NCBI GenBank assembly: GCA_002862325.1
Contig: PKCT01000031.1
Coordinates: 1 to 14,269, forward strand
Length of the DNA: 14,269 nucleotides
Origin: Phycisphaerae bacterium
Lineage (GTDB): Bacteria > Planctomycetota > Phycisphaerae > Phycisphaerales > SM1A02
Direction: 5' to 3'
Part shown: piece after piece, positions 1 through 7,464 of the stretch
Layout of the letters: each line of letters starts with the position of its first letter
How positions within the stretch are numbered: the first letter of the stretch is position 1
Made by a program: the position numbers and the translations under genes
The notes under the pieces: model-generated
What the model was told of the DNA's origin: nothing
The model's database searches: none
Seen by the model: the letters and a program-made list of their open reading frames with translations, nothing else

Positions 1-1
1 G

Positions 2-82
2 CCGCGGCCGGGACGCAGGCACATCGAGTTGTTTTGCTCGCAGCTGCCAGCTACGGAACGCGCCGCTGAGCTTACGAGCTGA
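2..82 (+). CDS. Possible C-terminal end of an upstream gene
   Basis: An open frame enters from the left edge and stops at 80-82 (TGA). It encodes about 26 residues ending in ...PATERAAELTS. I see no recognisable motif. The other two forward frames are also open here (stops at 67 and near 141), so this could equally be non-coding. It is listed only because a gene running in from the left is possible. Confidence 0.15.
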   Translation, partial: PRPGRRHIELFCSQLPATERAAELTS

Positions 83-114
83 TTGGCGGCCGCTCTGGCG
101 GCGGCGACGGGCCC

Positions 115-519
115 TTGGGCTACCGCATCCAGGCGGGCCGTGACACCCCGCACCAAACCTTGCAGTCTGATGACGTGGGTGAAACCTGCACCGAATGCGG
201 ATTTCGCGAGTCGGACCTTCCGGGTCCGTACACCTTCGGATGGCGTGCGGTGCGACGCTTCGCCGTTGCCCTCCTCCTTGGAATCGCAGTCGGTGTCTTC
301 GCGGGGGAGTTCTGGATCGCGGACGACGAGGCGACAATGCGCGAGACGGCCGAGGCATACGGTGCCGTCGCGACCGGCGGGACACCTCAGGGGCTCACCT
401 TCACCCGGGCCTGGCCTGCCACCTTCTCGAAAGTCGATTGGACACCGAGTGGCGGTTTCGTGCCCCAGGAGATCTTCGCCCAAGAGCGAATTCCCCCGCC
501 ACGCCCCTCCAATCCATGA
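115..519 (+). CDS. Small membrane protein with a half zinc ribbon, function unknown
   Basis: I do not recognise a named family. The protein (134 aa from a TTG at 115, or 114 aa from a GTG at 175) has one CxxC knuckle, TCTECGF, about 24 residues in. It is followed by a short loop and one hydrophobic segment (FAVALLLGIAVGVFAGEFW), then a soluble tail ending in a Pro-rich stretch. Planctomycetes have many small proteins with an N-terminal ribbon of the CxxCGYDLxG...CPECG type just before a transmembrane helix. Here only the second CxxC is in frame, so the ribbon is half missing, or the true start lies in another frame and there is a frameshift upstream. There is no clear ribosome binding site. 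Coding status is supported mainly by the hydrophobic segment and the knuckle. Confidence 0.4.
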   Translation: MGYRIQAGRDTPHQTLQSDDVGETCTECGFRESDLPGPYTFGWRAVRRFAVALLLGIAVGVFAGEFWIADDEATMRETAEAYGAVATGGTPQGLTFTRAWPATFSKVDWTPSGGFVPQEIFAQERIPPPRPSNP

Positions 520-581
520 CCGGGCGGTGTGACGTCGACTCCCGACGGGCCTCGCGGTTAGGCTTGAGCCGTCCGCGGACC

Positions 582-586
582 AGGAG
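582..586 (+). promoter_or_regulatory. Ribosome binding site AGGAG
   Basis: AGGAG lies 7 bases before the ATG at 594. It fixes this start against the much longer open frame that begins at 195. It is the clearest Shine-Dalgarno sequence in the window. Confidence 0.7.
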
Positions 587-593
587 AAACCCC

Positions 594-1028
594 ATGGCGA
601 AGAAGAACCATCCGCTTGCCCAGGCTCCCTTGAACGAGCTGGCAGCCGAACTCGGTCGCCGACGCGCTGCGCTGCCGAAGCTTCGAACACGTCGCGACAA
701 GCTTCGGAAGGAACTCGAGACCCTCGACGCCGAGATCACGGCGCTCGAGGCGATCGCACTCGAGCGGACGCCGAAATCTCCGTCCGGCACTCGATCCAAG
801 CGGACGACCGCGTCTACCAAGCGTCAACCAAGGTCGGGCACCCTGCGCGAGAAGATCGGGAAGATCCTCGGCGAGGATCCCATGCGACCCGCGGAGATCG
901 CGCGGGAACTGGTGGAGAAAGGGCTGCACCAGGGCGGCAAGGCCCTCAACATCCAGGTTTCGACCACGCTCGCGAAGTTCGAGGAGTTCTCGAAGGTCGC
1001 TCGCGGACAGTGGATTCGGAAGGACTGA
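594..1028 (+). CDS. Coiled-coil plus winged-helix DNA-binding-like protein
   Basis: The 144-residue protein has two parts. Residues 12-56 form a charged heptad-like helix (LAAELGRRRAALPKL...LRKELETLDAEITALEAI), a likely coiled coil for dimerisation. Residues 61-81 are a basic Ser/Thr/Lys/Arg linker. Residues 83-144 look like a winged helix of the HARE-HTH or histone-H1-like kind: LREKIGKIL, then MRPAEIARELVEKGL as the helix-turn-helix, then a wing with VARGQWIRKD. Such proteins are thought to bind DNA as nucleoid-associated or regulatory factors; the target cannot be read here. The start is fixed by AGGAG 7 bases upstream. The gene ends 12 bases before the convergent mltA-like gene, and no terminator separates them. 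The fold call is from pattern only. Confidence 0.75.
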   Translation: MAKKNHPLAQAPLNELAAELGRRRAALPKLRTRRDKLRKELETLDAEITALEAIALERTPKSPSGTRSKRTTASTKRQPRSGTLREKIGKILGEDPMRPAEIARELVEKGLHQGGKALNIQVSTTLAKFEEFSKVARGQWIRKD

Positions 1029-1040
1029 CCACGGTCGGAC

Positions 1041-2252
1041 TCAACGGTTCGGGCGTAGGAAGAGGTAGAAGAGACGCCCTTCGGCGTACTGCCCTCCCGC
1101 CAGGATCTCTGCTTCCTCACCTTCGCCCATGTAGATGTCCACGCGACCCGGAGCACGAATCGCACCACCAGTGTCCTGGTCGAGCATGAAACGACGAATG
1201 TCGTAGTCGTCGCCGGAGACCTGGATCCCGTCGGTCTCCACGAACGTGACGCCGCCGCGCGGATACACCGACTTGTCGGTGGCGATCGTGGCCCGCGCGT
1301 TCACCTTGCGTCCCAGACTGCCGCTGGGCCAGGTCGATCCGTCGTAGTCTCGGAAGTAGACGTAGTTCTCGTTCTCGTAGATCGCGTCCTGGACGGCGAT
1401 CGGATCCCGCTCGTACAGGTCGTAGATCTCCGCCAGATCCATCTCCTCGATCAGTCCACGATCGAAGAGCGTTCGTCCCAGACCGGTGTACGGCCGATCG
1501 GTCTTGCCGTCGTACCCGACGAACCGGACCTCGCCGTCGGGCATGGTGAGCTTCGCGCTTCCATTGACCTGGACGACGTAGGCATCGAGCGGCGTCTCGA
1601 GCCAGACGAGCTCGAGTTCGTCGTGGAGATCCTGGGTCTCGATCTCCCGTCGCGTGGGGTACCGCCCGATCGAACCATCGTCGCGCCGTTGTCCGATCGG
1701 CACACCGGTCTGCGGGTGCGTTATGAGGTCGGCGGGGCGGCGGTGGATCGGCGCGGTGAATTCGCTCGTCTCCACCTCGCTCGCTTCGAACTCGGGGGCG
1801 TAGTACCCGGTGTAGAGCACCGTCCCCCGGCCGTCCCAACCGACCGACTCGTAGATTCGGAACTCGTCGAGCACGCTGCGTCGAAACGCCTCTGCGCTGG
1901 GCGACGTCTCGAGCAACTCCCGAAATCGCTCGACGGATTCGAGCGCTTCGGCGTGGGTGATCGAGCGATCGCTCGTCTCGTAGGGGAACCACTGGGTCGA
2001 ACTCGGCGCCGCGAACCAGGAGATGCTCTGGTCGAGCGCGTCGTAGAGACGATCGTCGAGTTCGCGGTAGGCGAGTTCGAGATCGGGCTCCGATCCGGCC
2101 GCCACCGGCTGCAACGCGACGCCGCCGGGCGGAAGCGGACGGGAGTAGTCGGGCTTCTGCGTCTTGGCGGCACATCCTCCGAGGACGAGGATCGACGCGG
2201 TGATCGAGATCAGGGTCGTTCGAGCGGCGGATGAGGACGTCCAGGTGTCCAT
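1041..2252 (-). CDS. mltA: Membrane-bound lytic murein transglycosylase A (MltA-type lipoprotein)
   Basis: MltA enzymes cleave the MurNAc-GlcNAc bond of peptidoglycan and release 1,6-anhydro-MurNAc products. The 403-residue product starts with a lipoprotein signal: hydrophobic TTLISITASILVLGG followed by Cys27 (lipobox LGGC). It should therefore be lipid-anchored in the envelope. The middle has MltA-domain features such as GTVLYTGYYAPEFEAS and LDAYVVQVNGSAKL. The C-terminus is the 3D domain: DQDTGGAI (Asp360) and RVDIYMG (Asp372), the Asp corresponding by motif to catalytic Asp308 of E. coli MltA. Two starts are possible: ATG at 2252, with GGAG 9 bases upstream, which I chose, and ATG at 2267 (five residues longer). 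The frame stays open far upstream, to 3746, but that extension runs antisense to other genes and precedes the signal peptide, so it is not real. Confidence 0.92.
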   Translation of the reverse strand: MDTWTSSSAARTTLISITASILVLGGCAAKTQKPDYSRPLPPGGVALQPVAAGSEPDLELAYRELDDRLYDALDQSISWFAAPSSTQWFPYETSDRSITHAEALESVERFRELLETSPSAEAFRRSVLDEFRIYESVGWDGRGTVLYTGYYAPEFEASEVETSEFTAPIHRRPADLITHPQTGVPIGQRRDDGSIGRYPTRREIETQDLHDELELVWLETPLDAYVVQVNGSAKLTMPDGEVRFVGYDGKTDRPYTGLGRTLFDRGLIEEMDLAEIYDLYERDPIAVQDAIYENENYVYFRDYDGSTWPSGSLGRKVNARATIATDKSVYPRGGVTFVETDGIQVSGDDYDIRRFMLDQDTGGAIRAPGRVDIYMGEGEEAEILAGGQYAEGRLFYLFLRPNR

Positions 2253-2321
2253 GAGGAGACGCTCCATGTTCGAGGTGGATATCCGGGCAGAATACGGCAC
2301 CTTTCCGGCATGTGGCCACCG

Positions 2322-2334
2322 TACACTCAGGACA
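2322..2334 (+). promoter_or_regulatory. -10-like box placing transcription start at the start codon
   Basis: TACACT at 2322-2327 ends 6 bases before the ATG at 2334, so a transcript started by it would begin at or beside the start codon, that is, be leaderless. No -35 match is seen at the usual distance and there is no Shine-Dalgarno sequence, which fits a leaderless gene but does not prove it. Confidence 0.35.
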
Positions 2335-3023
2335 TGATCCCCGACCCCCTTGGACAGCGTCTGGTCCTGCTGCTCGCGGACACCGGTGCCCGCGGCCTTC
2401 GGCCGGGTCTGGTGAAGCGCCTGGCCATGGCCGACGTCCCCTTCGCGATGGCGGTGGTCGGATCCGACGAGCCACTGGAGGGTCTCGGCGATGTCGCTGA
2501 CCGCATGAGCGACTTCCTGAGGACGTTCCGCCCACACTGCGTCCATGTCGCGGTCGGTCGCGGAGACCTCCGCCGAACGATCGAGGCGGATGGAGTCTCC
2601 TATCCGGTGCGACGAATAGCCGATCTTCGCGCCGACCTCCACCGCGTGGCCGATGCGGTCAAGCAGAGCGGGGAGACCGACCTCGTCGTCGCGACGCTGC
2701 CCCCGGTGGTGGACGAGCGTCAGGACGAGATTCGAGGCAACGATGTCGATCGACTCAATGTCGTGATCCGCGAAGTCGGACGTCAGCGAGATTTTCATGT
2801 CGATCGATGGGATCTCGCGGTCGATCCGGTTGCCAATCCCCCCCACCTCGCCGCGAACGGCATCGCCCTCACCGATGCCGGCGGCGAGCGGGCCGGCGCC
2901 TCCGCGGCGGTCGCGATCGTCGACACCTTGTTGCGGGCCGATCATCCCTGGCGTCGACTCGGACGGGGAGGCGTGTACTCCATGGAGGGTATTCCCCGTC
3001 CCCGTCACATCGAGCTGACCTGA
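2334..3023 (+). CDS. SGNH/GDSL-fold protein with degenerate catalytic blocks
   Basis: The 229-residue protein follows the layout of small SGNH hydrolases. VLLLADTG (res. 11-18) stands at block I (GDS), VVGSDEPLEGLGDV (41-54) at block II, HVAVGRGDLRR (71-81) at block III (GxND), LVVATLPPVVDE (117-128) at the usual core strand, and LAANGIALTDAGGERAG (172-188) at block V (DGxHLTxxG). If this alignment is right, the nucleophile Ser is Thr17, the Asn of GxND is Gly77, and the Asp and His of block V are Asn175 and Ala178. All four catalytic positions are changed, so it may bind but not hydrolyse. There is no signal peptide. An in-frame ATG at 2310 would add eight residues. It is divergent from mltA, and TatA follows downstream. 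The fold is an inference from motif order. Confidence 0.65.
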   Translation: MIPDPLGQRLVLLLADTGARGLRPGLVKRLAMADVPFAMAVVGSDEPLEGLGDVADRMSDFLRTFRPHCVHVAVGRGDLRRTIEADGVSYPVRRIADLRADLHRVADAVKQSGETDLVVATLPPVVDERQDEIRGNDVDRLNVVIREVGRQRDFHVDRWDLAVDPVANPPHLAANGIALTDAGGERAGASAAVAIVDTLLRADHPWRRLGRGGVYSMEGIPRPRHIELT

Positions 3024-3055
3024 ATCGACCCGTTCATCGCGGTGATTTCCGGACC

Positions 3056-3079
3056 CCCCGGGAAGTCCCGTTCCCGGGG
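3056..3079 (+). terminator. Perfect 9-bp hairpin between the SGNH gene and tatA
   Basis: CCCCGGGAA (3056-3064), loop GTCCCG, TTCCCGGGG (3071-3079). The stem is perfect and very GC-rich, 32 bases after the SGNH stop codon. No T-run follows, so it is either an intrinsic terminator without a U-tract, an mRNA 3' stabiliser, or an attenuator ahead of tatA. Confidence 0.45.
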
Positions 3080-3101
3080 TGCCTCCGACCGGTTCGGACC
3101 C

Positions 3102-3107
3102 TACAAT
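3102..3107 (+). promoter_or_regulatory. Probable -10 box of tatA
   Basis: TACAAT (5 of 6 to TATAAT) lies 36 bases before the tatA ATG and after the hairpin, giving a leader of about 30 bases. No good -35 hexamer is visible 16-18 bases upstream, so the call rests on the -10 alone. Confidence 0.4.
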
Positions 3108-3143
3108 GGAGCAACGCGAATACCTCGCTGGGAACCCCATTCC

Positions 3144-3461
3144 ATGACCGAATCGACCACACACTGCTTCGTCGCCATCCTCGGCATGCCCGGAGGATGG
3201 GAGTGGCTCATTGTCCTCGGCATCGCCCTGCTGATCTTCGGCAAGCGGCTTCCGGAGGTCGGACGTTCGGTCGGGAAGAGCATCGTCGAGTTCAAGAAGG
3301 GGATCAAGAGCATCGACGACGACATCGAATACGAGTCCAACAAGTCCGGCAGCGCGCCCGAGCTCGACCAGAAGGCGAGCTACAGCGAGCACCACGACCC
3401 GGCGACCGGTGGCGAGAAGAGTCCCTACGCCGCGGACTCCAGTGGCGACGCCAAGGACTGA
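3144..3461 (+). CDS. tatA: Sec-independent protein translocase subunit TatA/TatE
   Basis: TatA multimerises around TatBC to let folded twin-arginine substrates cross the cytoplasmic membrane. The 105-residue protein has a short N-terminal extension, one transmembrane helix (GGWEWLIVLGIALLIF, res. 17-32), the FG hinge (Phe32-Gly33), an amphipathic helix (KRLPEVGRSVGKSIVEFKKGIK, res. 34-55), then an acidic, disordered tail. FGKRLPEVGRSVGKSIVEFKKG is the TatA/E signature in planctomycetes. TatB is less likely because TatB has a Glu or Pro-rich longer tail and no such FKKG ending. ATG 3144 is the first in-frame ATG after the -10 box at 3102. An in-frame ATG at 3186 (MPGGWEW...) would remove 14 residues and would look like many short TatA starts. 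No tatC is visible nearby. Confidence 0.93.
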   Translation: MTESTTHCFVAILGMPGGWEWLIVLGIALLIFGKRLPEVGRSVGKSIVEFKKGIKSIDDDIEYESNKSGSAPELDQKASYSEHHDPATGGEKSPYAADSSGDAKD

Positions 3462-3586
3462 TCGATTCCAATCCAGGCCCCCCGGCCCAACGCGAATCGG
3501 AGCGCCGATCGCGTTGGCATCGCATGCACCCCCCTCGTTGGACGAGCGAAGCCGGATACCGTGGGACATCGGAGAATACACCTCGC

Positions 3587-5578
3587 GTGGATGATTCCGA
3601 TCGTACATCTTCCGACGCTTCCGGTCGCTGGCAAAACCGAGTCGCCCGCGCCGCCACCGCCACAGTCGGCCGCGCTGAAGATCCAGAGGCCGAACGGATG
3701 GCGGAGACGCTGCTCGACCGCGGTCGGGCCGGTGCGACGATCGCACTGGTGATCCTCGCCCTGGTCGGTGGCATCGTGGGATGGGCCGCGGCCCGCGAGG
3801 TCTTTCGCCCTACCACGGCCTCGGTCAACGTCGCGGTCGCGATCCTCGTGCTGGTCGGCGGTCCTTGGCTTCTCATCGCGCTGCGCACGATCGTCCTGAT
3901 GACCCTCGGTCGCCAGGTGGGATCGTGGCTCGGACGACTCATGCCCTACGGCTTCGTACGGTTCACCGAACGACAGTCGAAGGATCGACGTCTCGGGGTG
4001 GCGACTGCACGCCACCTCGGAAGCCTTCTTGCCGCCGGTGCCGGGAGGCATCTCACGAGCCTCGGCGGCGCGACCTTCTGGTGCGGATACGCCGTCGCGG
4101 CGGTACTCGCGATCTGGCTCTCGACCGCGCGCGTGGCCTATGGCTTCGGATGGGAGAGCTCCTGGATGTCACCCGACGTCGGTCGGGACGTCGTACAGGC
4201 GATCGCCACGCCGCTCCGAAGCGTGGTCGATGTCGATACCCTCGCTCCGGTCGGGAGCGACCAAGAGGCGACGGAGACGCTCGAGGCGCGTCGCCGCTGG
4301 ATCGTGCTGCTGAGTGCGGCGATCGCCGGGTATCTCCTGCTGCCGATGCTGGCGTGGGGAGGGTGGCACGCGGCACGGGGTCATCTCGCAGCCGGGCGAT
4401 GGCGTGCTCCGAGCACCGGACCCACGACCGAACGCACCCGGACGAAGTCCTCCTTGCCGGAGGCGGATCCGGCCGCGACGATCTCCGCGGGCGGGTGCAC
4501 GCATGTGGTTCGACTGGAGCACGGTGACGATCAGACTCGACTCCCGACGTCGATCACCTCCTTGACCGACCTCGGGACCCTCGATGGGCGCGCCGACCTC
4601 GCGCGGATCGCCGCAGCGACGCCGACCAGGGTCGCGATCCTCGCGTGGCTCCCCACGACGCCCGATCGCGGTGTCGCCCGTCGCATCGATGGCGTGGTCG
4701 CCGCCTCCAAGTCACCGCCCGTAGTGATTCTCGACGGGGGCGAGGCGCTCCGTTCCAGGGAACCGGATCGGACGGTCGTCGCCCGGCTGGCGGATTGGCG
4801 TGATGCGGCCTCCGCGTCCGGCGCACAGGTCATCGAATGCGATCTTGGTGCGGCGACCGGAGCCAGCCGCCATCTGCTGGATGCGGTGATCACCGGACGC
4901 ACTTCCACCGAACTCTCGCTCGAACCGGCGATCCTCGACGCATCCTTCGGCGCGATCGGTCGAGGACTGGACGCATCGCCACCGATCCCGGATCCCGATT
5001 CGATCGCCGCCGTGGCCGGTGCGATCGCCGAACTGCATGACCGCGACCAAGACATCGCGGCCGACTGGATTGTCGATCTTCGATCCAGAGTGACGGCGGC
5101 CCTGGGCGACGCGGATCTCACCCCGGAGACGCTTCAAGGCCTGGGAACCACACTGCTCCCCTCCTCCCTTCGACAATCGGTCGTCTGGATCGGCGTCGGC
5201 GGCATCCTCGGAATCGGCGCGTGCGCCGCGATCGCCACCATCGCCCCCGCCGCACTCGCGGCGCTCCCCGGCTGGGCCGGAAGCGGGGCCGGCCTCGGGG
5301 GCGTTCTGGGAATCGCCCGCACACTGCGCCGTCGGAAGACCACCGACGCGGTGGACGACGAGCCGTCTCCGGCTCCAGAGTCTGCGCTCGGCGAAGCCGT
5401 ACTCGGACTCGCGGGCTGGTCGGTGCTGTGGTGGTCCCAGGGTGGGGACGAAGCCCGAACCACCCGGCTTCTCCAGACGCTCCACGCCGGCGACGAGCCT
5501 CCTCGACTCGCCGATGCGGACACCGCTCGACGCTGGCTCGCCGCTGCTCGACAGCGACTTCTGGAGACGATCGCATGA
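3587..5578 (+). CDS. DUF2868 membrane protein, partner of the DUF3482 GTPase
   Basis: This matches the layout of DUF2868 proteins, which sit directly before DUF3482 GTPases in many Proteobacteria; no function has been established to my knowledge. With GTG 3587 it has 663 residues. It has hydrophobic segments at about 49-69, 79-105, 160-180 and 237-258; a cytosolic alpha/beta part with AILAWLPTTPDRGVARRIDGV and PPVVILDGGEAL...RLADWRDAASASG, the typical DUF2868 C-terminal pattern; and a Gly/Ala-rich hydrophobic hairpin at about 527-575. Start choice is uncertain. GTG 3587 has GGAG 12 bases upstream, whereas ATG 3524 (684 aa) has no ribosome site. The stop overlaps the next start in ATGA, so the two proteins are translationally coupled and probably form a complex at the membrane. 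Confidence 0.82.
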   Translation: MDDSDRTSSDASGRWQNRVARAATATVGRAEDPEAERMAETLLDRGRAGATIALVILALVGGIVGWAAAREVFRPTTASVNVAVAILVLVGGPWLLIALRTIVLMTLGRQVGSWLGRLMPYGFVRFTERQSKDRRLGVATARHLGSLLAAGAGRHLTSLGGATFWCGYAVAAVLAIWLSTARVAYGFGWESSWMSPDVGRDVVQAIATPLRSVVDVDTLAPVGSDQEATETLEARRRWIVLLSAAIAGYLLLPMLAWGGWHAARGHLAAGRWRAPSTGPTTERTRTKSSLPEADPAATISAGGCTHVVRLEHGDDQTRLPTSITSLTDLGTLDGRADLARIAAATPTRVAILAWLPTTPDRGVARRIDGVVAASKSPPVVILDGGEALRSREPDRTVVARLADWRDAASASGAQVIECDLGAATGASRHLLDAVITGRTSTELSLEPAILDASFGAIGRGLDASPPIPDPDSIAAVAGAIAELHDRDQDIAADWIVDLRSRVTAALGDADLTPETLQGLGTTLLPSSLRQSVVWIGVGGILGIGACAAIATIAPAALAALPGWAGSGAGLGGVLGIARTLRRRKTTDAVDDEPSPAPESALGEAVLGLAGWSVLWWSQGGDEARTTRLLQTLHAGDEPPRLADADTARRWLAAARQRLLETIA

Positions 5579-7011
5579 GCGACCTGCATCCCATCGTGGT
5601 GGCGGTGGTCGGTCACGCGAACACCGGCAAGACCTCGGTGCTCCAGACGCTCCTTCGCCGTCGGGACTTCGGCATCGTGAGTCCGCACGGCGGCACCACC
5701 CGAACGGTCGAAGCCGGCGACATCGGCTTCGACGGCACTATCGTCGCCAGCATCCTGGACACACCGGGGCTCGAGGATTCTGCTCGCCTCCGCGACCTCC
5801 TCGAGGATCAACGGACCGATCGCGGCGAGGATTCCCGCACCTTGCTCGATCGACTCCTCGTCCTGCCCGCGTGCATCGCCGGCGGCGAACTCGAACTCGA
5901 GGCATCGGCCCTGCGGGCGGCCGGAGACGCCGACGTCCTCCTCTACGCGATCGATGCTCGAGAATCTCCACGCCCACGACATCTCGACGAACTCGACGTG
6001 CTCGCCGCCACGGCGCGACCACTGATCCCGCTGCTCAACTTCGTCGCCCGACCCGAAGCACGGACCGATGCATGGCGGGACGCGTGCGCCCGGCGAGGTC
6101 TCCACGCGACCATCGCCTTCGATGCGGTCGTCTACGACGACCGGAGCGAACGTCGACTGCTCGAGGCGATGCGCACCCTGGTACCCGAACGCACGTCCTC
6201 CATCGACCGTTGGATCGATGGCCGTGCGGCCACCGGTCGCGAATCCCGGCGAGCCGCGAGCGACGCGGTCGCGGACTGGCTGGTCGATGCCGCAGCCGCG
6301 ACGATCGTGACGGCCCCCGTCCCGGGCGGCGACACCGAGCGGCGTCGAGCGTTGGACTCGGCGAGTGACGACTTGATCGAGCGACTGCGCGACGCGGAGT
6401 CCGAGATGCGGACGGCAGTGGCGGCCTGCTACGGATTTCGCGGTGACGAGGCGACGAGCACGACGCTCGAGATCGTGGACGCCATCGGAGGAGTCGACTT
6501 CACGGGCGCGGCGAGTCTCGAGCGAGCAGGATTGTGGGCGGCGGGCGGGGGCGCAGGTCTCCTCGCCGCCGGAGTGCTCGCCGATGCGGCGGTGGGCGGG
6601 GTCTCGCTCGGCGGGTTCACCGTTCTCGGGGCCGCCGGCGCCGCGCTGGGCGCCGCCGGTGCGACCGGAGGCAAGATGCTTCGTCGTATTCGCGGACAAC
6701 AGGAGATCAGACTCGGAGACGAAGGGGTCGAACTCCTCATGCGTCGCGCGATCGCGACGATGATCGCCTTCGAGCGTCGCGGTCATGCCGCGATCGAACC
6801 GATGCGCATCGACGACGTGGTCGCCGACATCCTGGGACGCCCAGCCCCCCAGGAAGTCGTCGCCGCATCTCGAACCGCCCGAAGACGCCCCGGATGGAGT
6901 CGCTTGAGCGAACCTCCGGGAGCGACCGGCGGTCTCGCAAGCCGAGGCGATGCGGTGGCTCGCATCGCCGATGCGGTCGATGGCGTCGCCGAGACCCCGG
7001 TCTCCGGTTGA
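5575..7011 (+). CDS. GTPase with DUF3482 domain
   Basis: This is a 478-residue TrmE/Era-like GTPase. G1 is GHANTGKTS (res. 13-21), G2 lies in GGTTRTVE (Thr41/42), and G3 is DTPG (62-65) in LDTPGLEDS. The usual G4 NKxD is absent; the equivalent strand reads LIPLLNFVARPEARTDAW (from res. 150), and an LNF-type replacement is, as I recall it, typical of the DUF3482 family. The C-terminal half is helical, with a Gly/Ala-rich hydrophobic hairpin at about res. 313-368 (WAAGGGAGLLAAGVLADAAV...), like membrane-inserting segments of dynamin-like or YcjF-type proteins. It starts inside the stop of the DUF2868 gene (ATGA), so the pair is one operon. The cellular process is unknown. Guanine specificity without NKxD is an open point. 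Confidence 0.88.
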   Translation: MSDLHPIVVAVVGHANTGKTSVLQTLLRRRDFGIVSPHGGTTRTVEAGDIGFDGTIVASILDTPGLEDSARLRDLLEDQRTDRGEDSRTLLDRLLVLPACIAGGELELEASALRAAGDADVLLYAIDARESPRPRHLDELDVLAATARPLIPLLNFVARPEARTDAWRDACARRGLHATIAFDAVVYDDRSERRLLEAMRTLVPERTSSIDRWIDGRAATGRESRRAASDAVADWLVDAAAATIVTAPVPGGDTERRRALDSASDDLIERLRDAESEMRTAVAACYGFRGDEATSTTLEIVDAIGGVDFTGAASLERAGLWAAGGGAGLLAAGVLADAAVGGVSLGGFTVLGAAGAALGAAGATGGKMLRRIRGQQEIRLGDEGVELLMRRAIATMIAFERRGHAAIEPMRIDDVVADILGRPAPQEVVAASRTARRRPGWSRLSEPPGATGGLASRGDAVARIADAVDGVAETPVSG

Positions 7012-7019
7012 AACCGGGG
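6995..7019 (+). terminator. Hairpin across the stop codon of the GTPase gene
   Basis: CCCCGGT (6995-7001) pairs with ACCGGGG (7013-7019) over an 11-base loop that includes the TGA at 7009-7011. An alternative smaller stem CCGGTT/AACCGG is nested in it. No T-run follows. It may end or stabilise the DUF2868-DUF3482 transcript before the tRNA gene. Confidence 0.4.
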
Positions 7020-7052
7020 CTTGACCGCTCTCGCCGCGACGCCGCGGTCCGC

Positions 7053-7058
7053 TATACT
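7053..7058 (+). promoter_or_regulatory. -10 box of the tRNA-Val(CAC) gene
   Basis: TATACT lies 12 bases before the mature tRNA 5' end. A TTGACC at 7021 is 26 bases upstream, too far for a normal -35. Confidence 0.5.
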
Positions 7059-7070
7059 CTTCGGTTCGCC

Positions 7071-7144
7071 GGGCGATTAGCTCAGCTGGCTAGAGCGCTG
7101 CCGTCACATGGCAGAGGTCGTTGGTTCGAGTCCAATATCGCCCA
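7071..7144 (+). tRNA. tRNA-Val, anticodon CAC
   Basis: A 74-base cloverleaf folds fully. The acceptor is GGGCGAT (7071-7077) with ATCGCCC (7137-7143) and discriminator A. The D-arm is GCTC/GAGC. The anticodon stem is CTGCC/GGCAG with loop GTCACAT (U33, anticodon CAC, reading GTG). The variable loop is AGGTC. The T-arm is GTTGG-TTCGAGT-CCAAT, with a G-U closing pair. The 3' CCA is not encoded. Confidence 0.96.
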
Positions 7145-7148
7145 CTGG

Positions 7149-7180
7149 AGGCCCCCTGGAGCGCTGCTTCGGGGGGCTTC
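7149..7180 (+). terminator. Terminator of the tRNA-Val(CAC) transcript
   Basis: AGGCCCCC (7149-7156) pairs with GGGGGCTT (7172-7179), with one G-U pair. The loop itself can form a second short stem (GGAGC/GCTTC). The hairpin starts 5 bases after the tRNA and is followed by a pyrimidine-rich stretch, TTCTCGTT. Confidence 0.65.
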
Positions 7181-7184
7181 TCGT

Positions 7185-7464
7185 TATGTCTCCAACGGTT
7201 TGGGAAATCATGTTTCTCGGCCGATCGACGATGCCGCGATCACTCGAGACGTGACACTCTGCGGACCTCCCCTCGGGGAACCCACGACACGAGCGGCGGC
7301 ACATGCAACGCGTTCAGGCTCAAACACATCCGAAGACGAAAACCCGCTCGGCGTGAAGACCCCATCAGCGACGCCGTCATGATCGAGAGTGCCGATGTCG
7401 CGGAACGACGCCCCACTCCACGGATGATGCGGAACCCCCCTGGATCTGAACACCGGACCCCCTA
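7185..7464 (+). other. Non-coding gap without a recognisable feature
   Basis: Open frames here are short, overlap the tRNA or give proteins with no hydrophobic core or motif. I see no RNA gene. It may be the remains of a lost gene or simply the upstream region of the MerC-like promoter. Confidence 0.4.

Noticed and set aside
195..593. Long forward frame leading into the winged-helix gene
   Set aside because: AGGAG sits 7 bases before ATG 594. The upstream part is Arg-rich shadow sequence over another frame.
2253..3746. Upstream extension of the mltA frame on the minus strand to about 900 codons
   Set aside because: It runs antisense to the SGNH gene and tatA, and it would bury the lipoprotein signal in the middle of the protein.
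5134..6786. 550-codon open frame on the minus strand
   Set aside because: Shadow of the DUF2868 and DUF3482 genes. In GC-rich DNA with strong third-base bias, the antisense frame stays open; no motif is seen.
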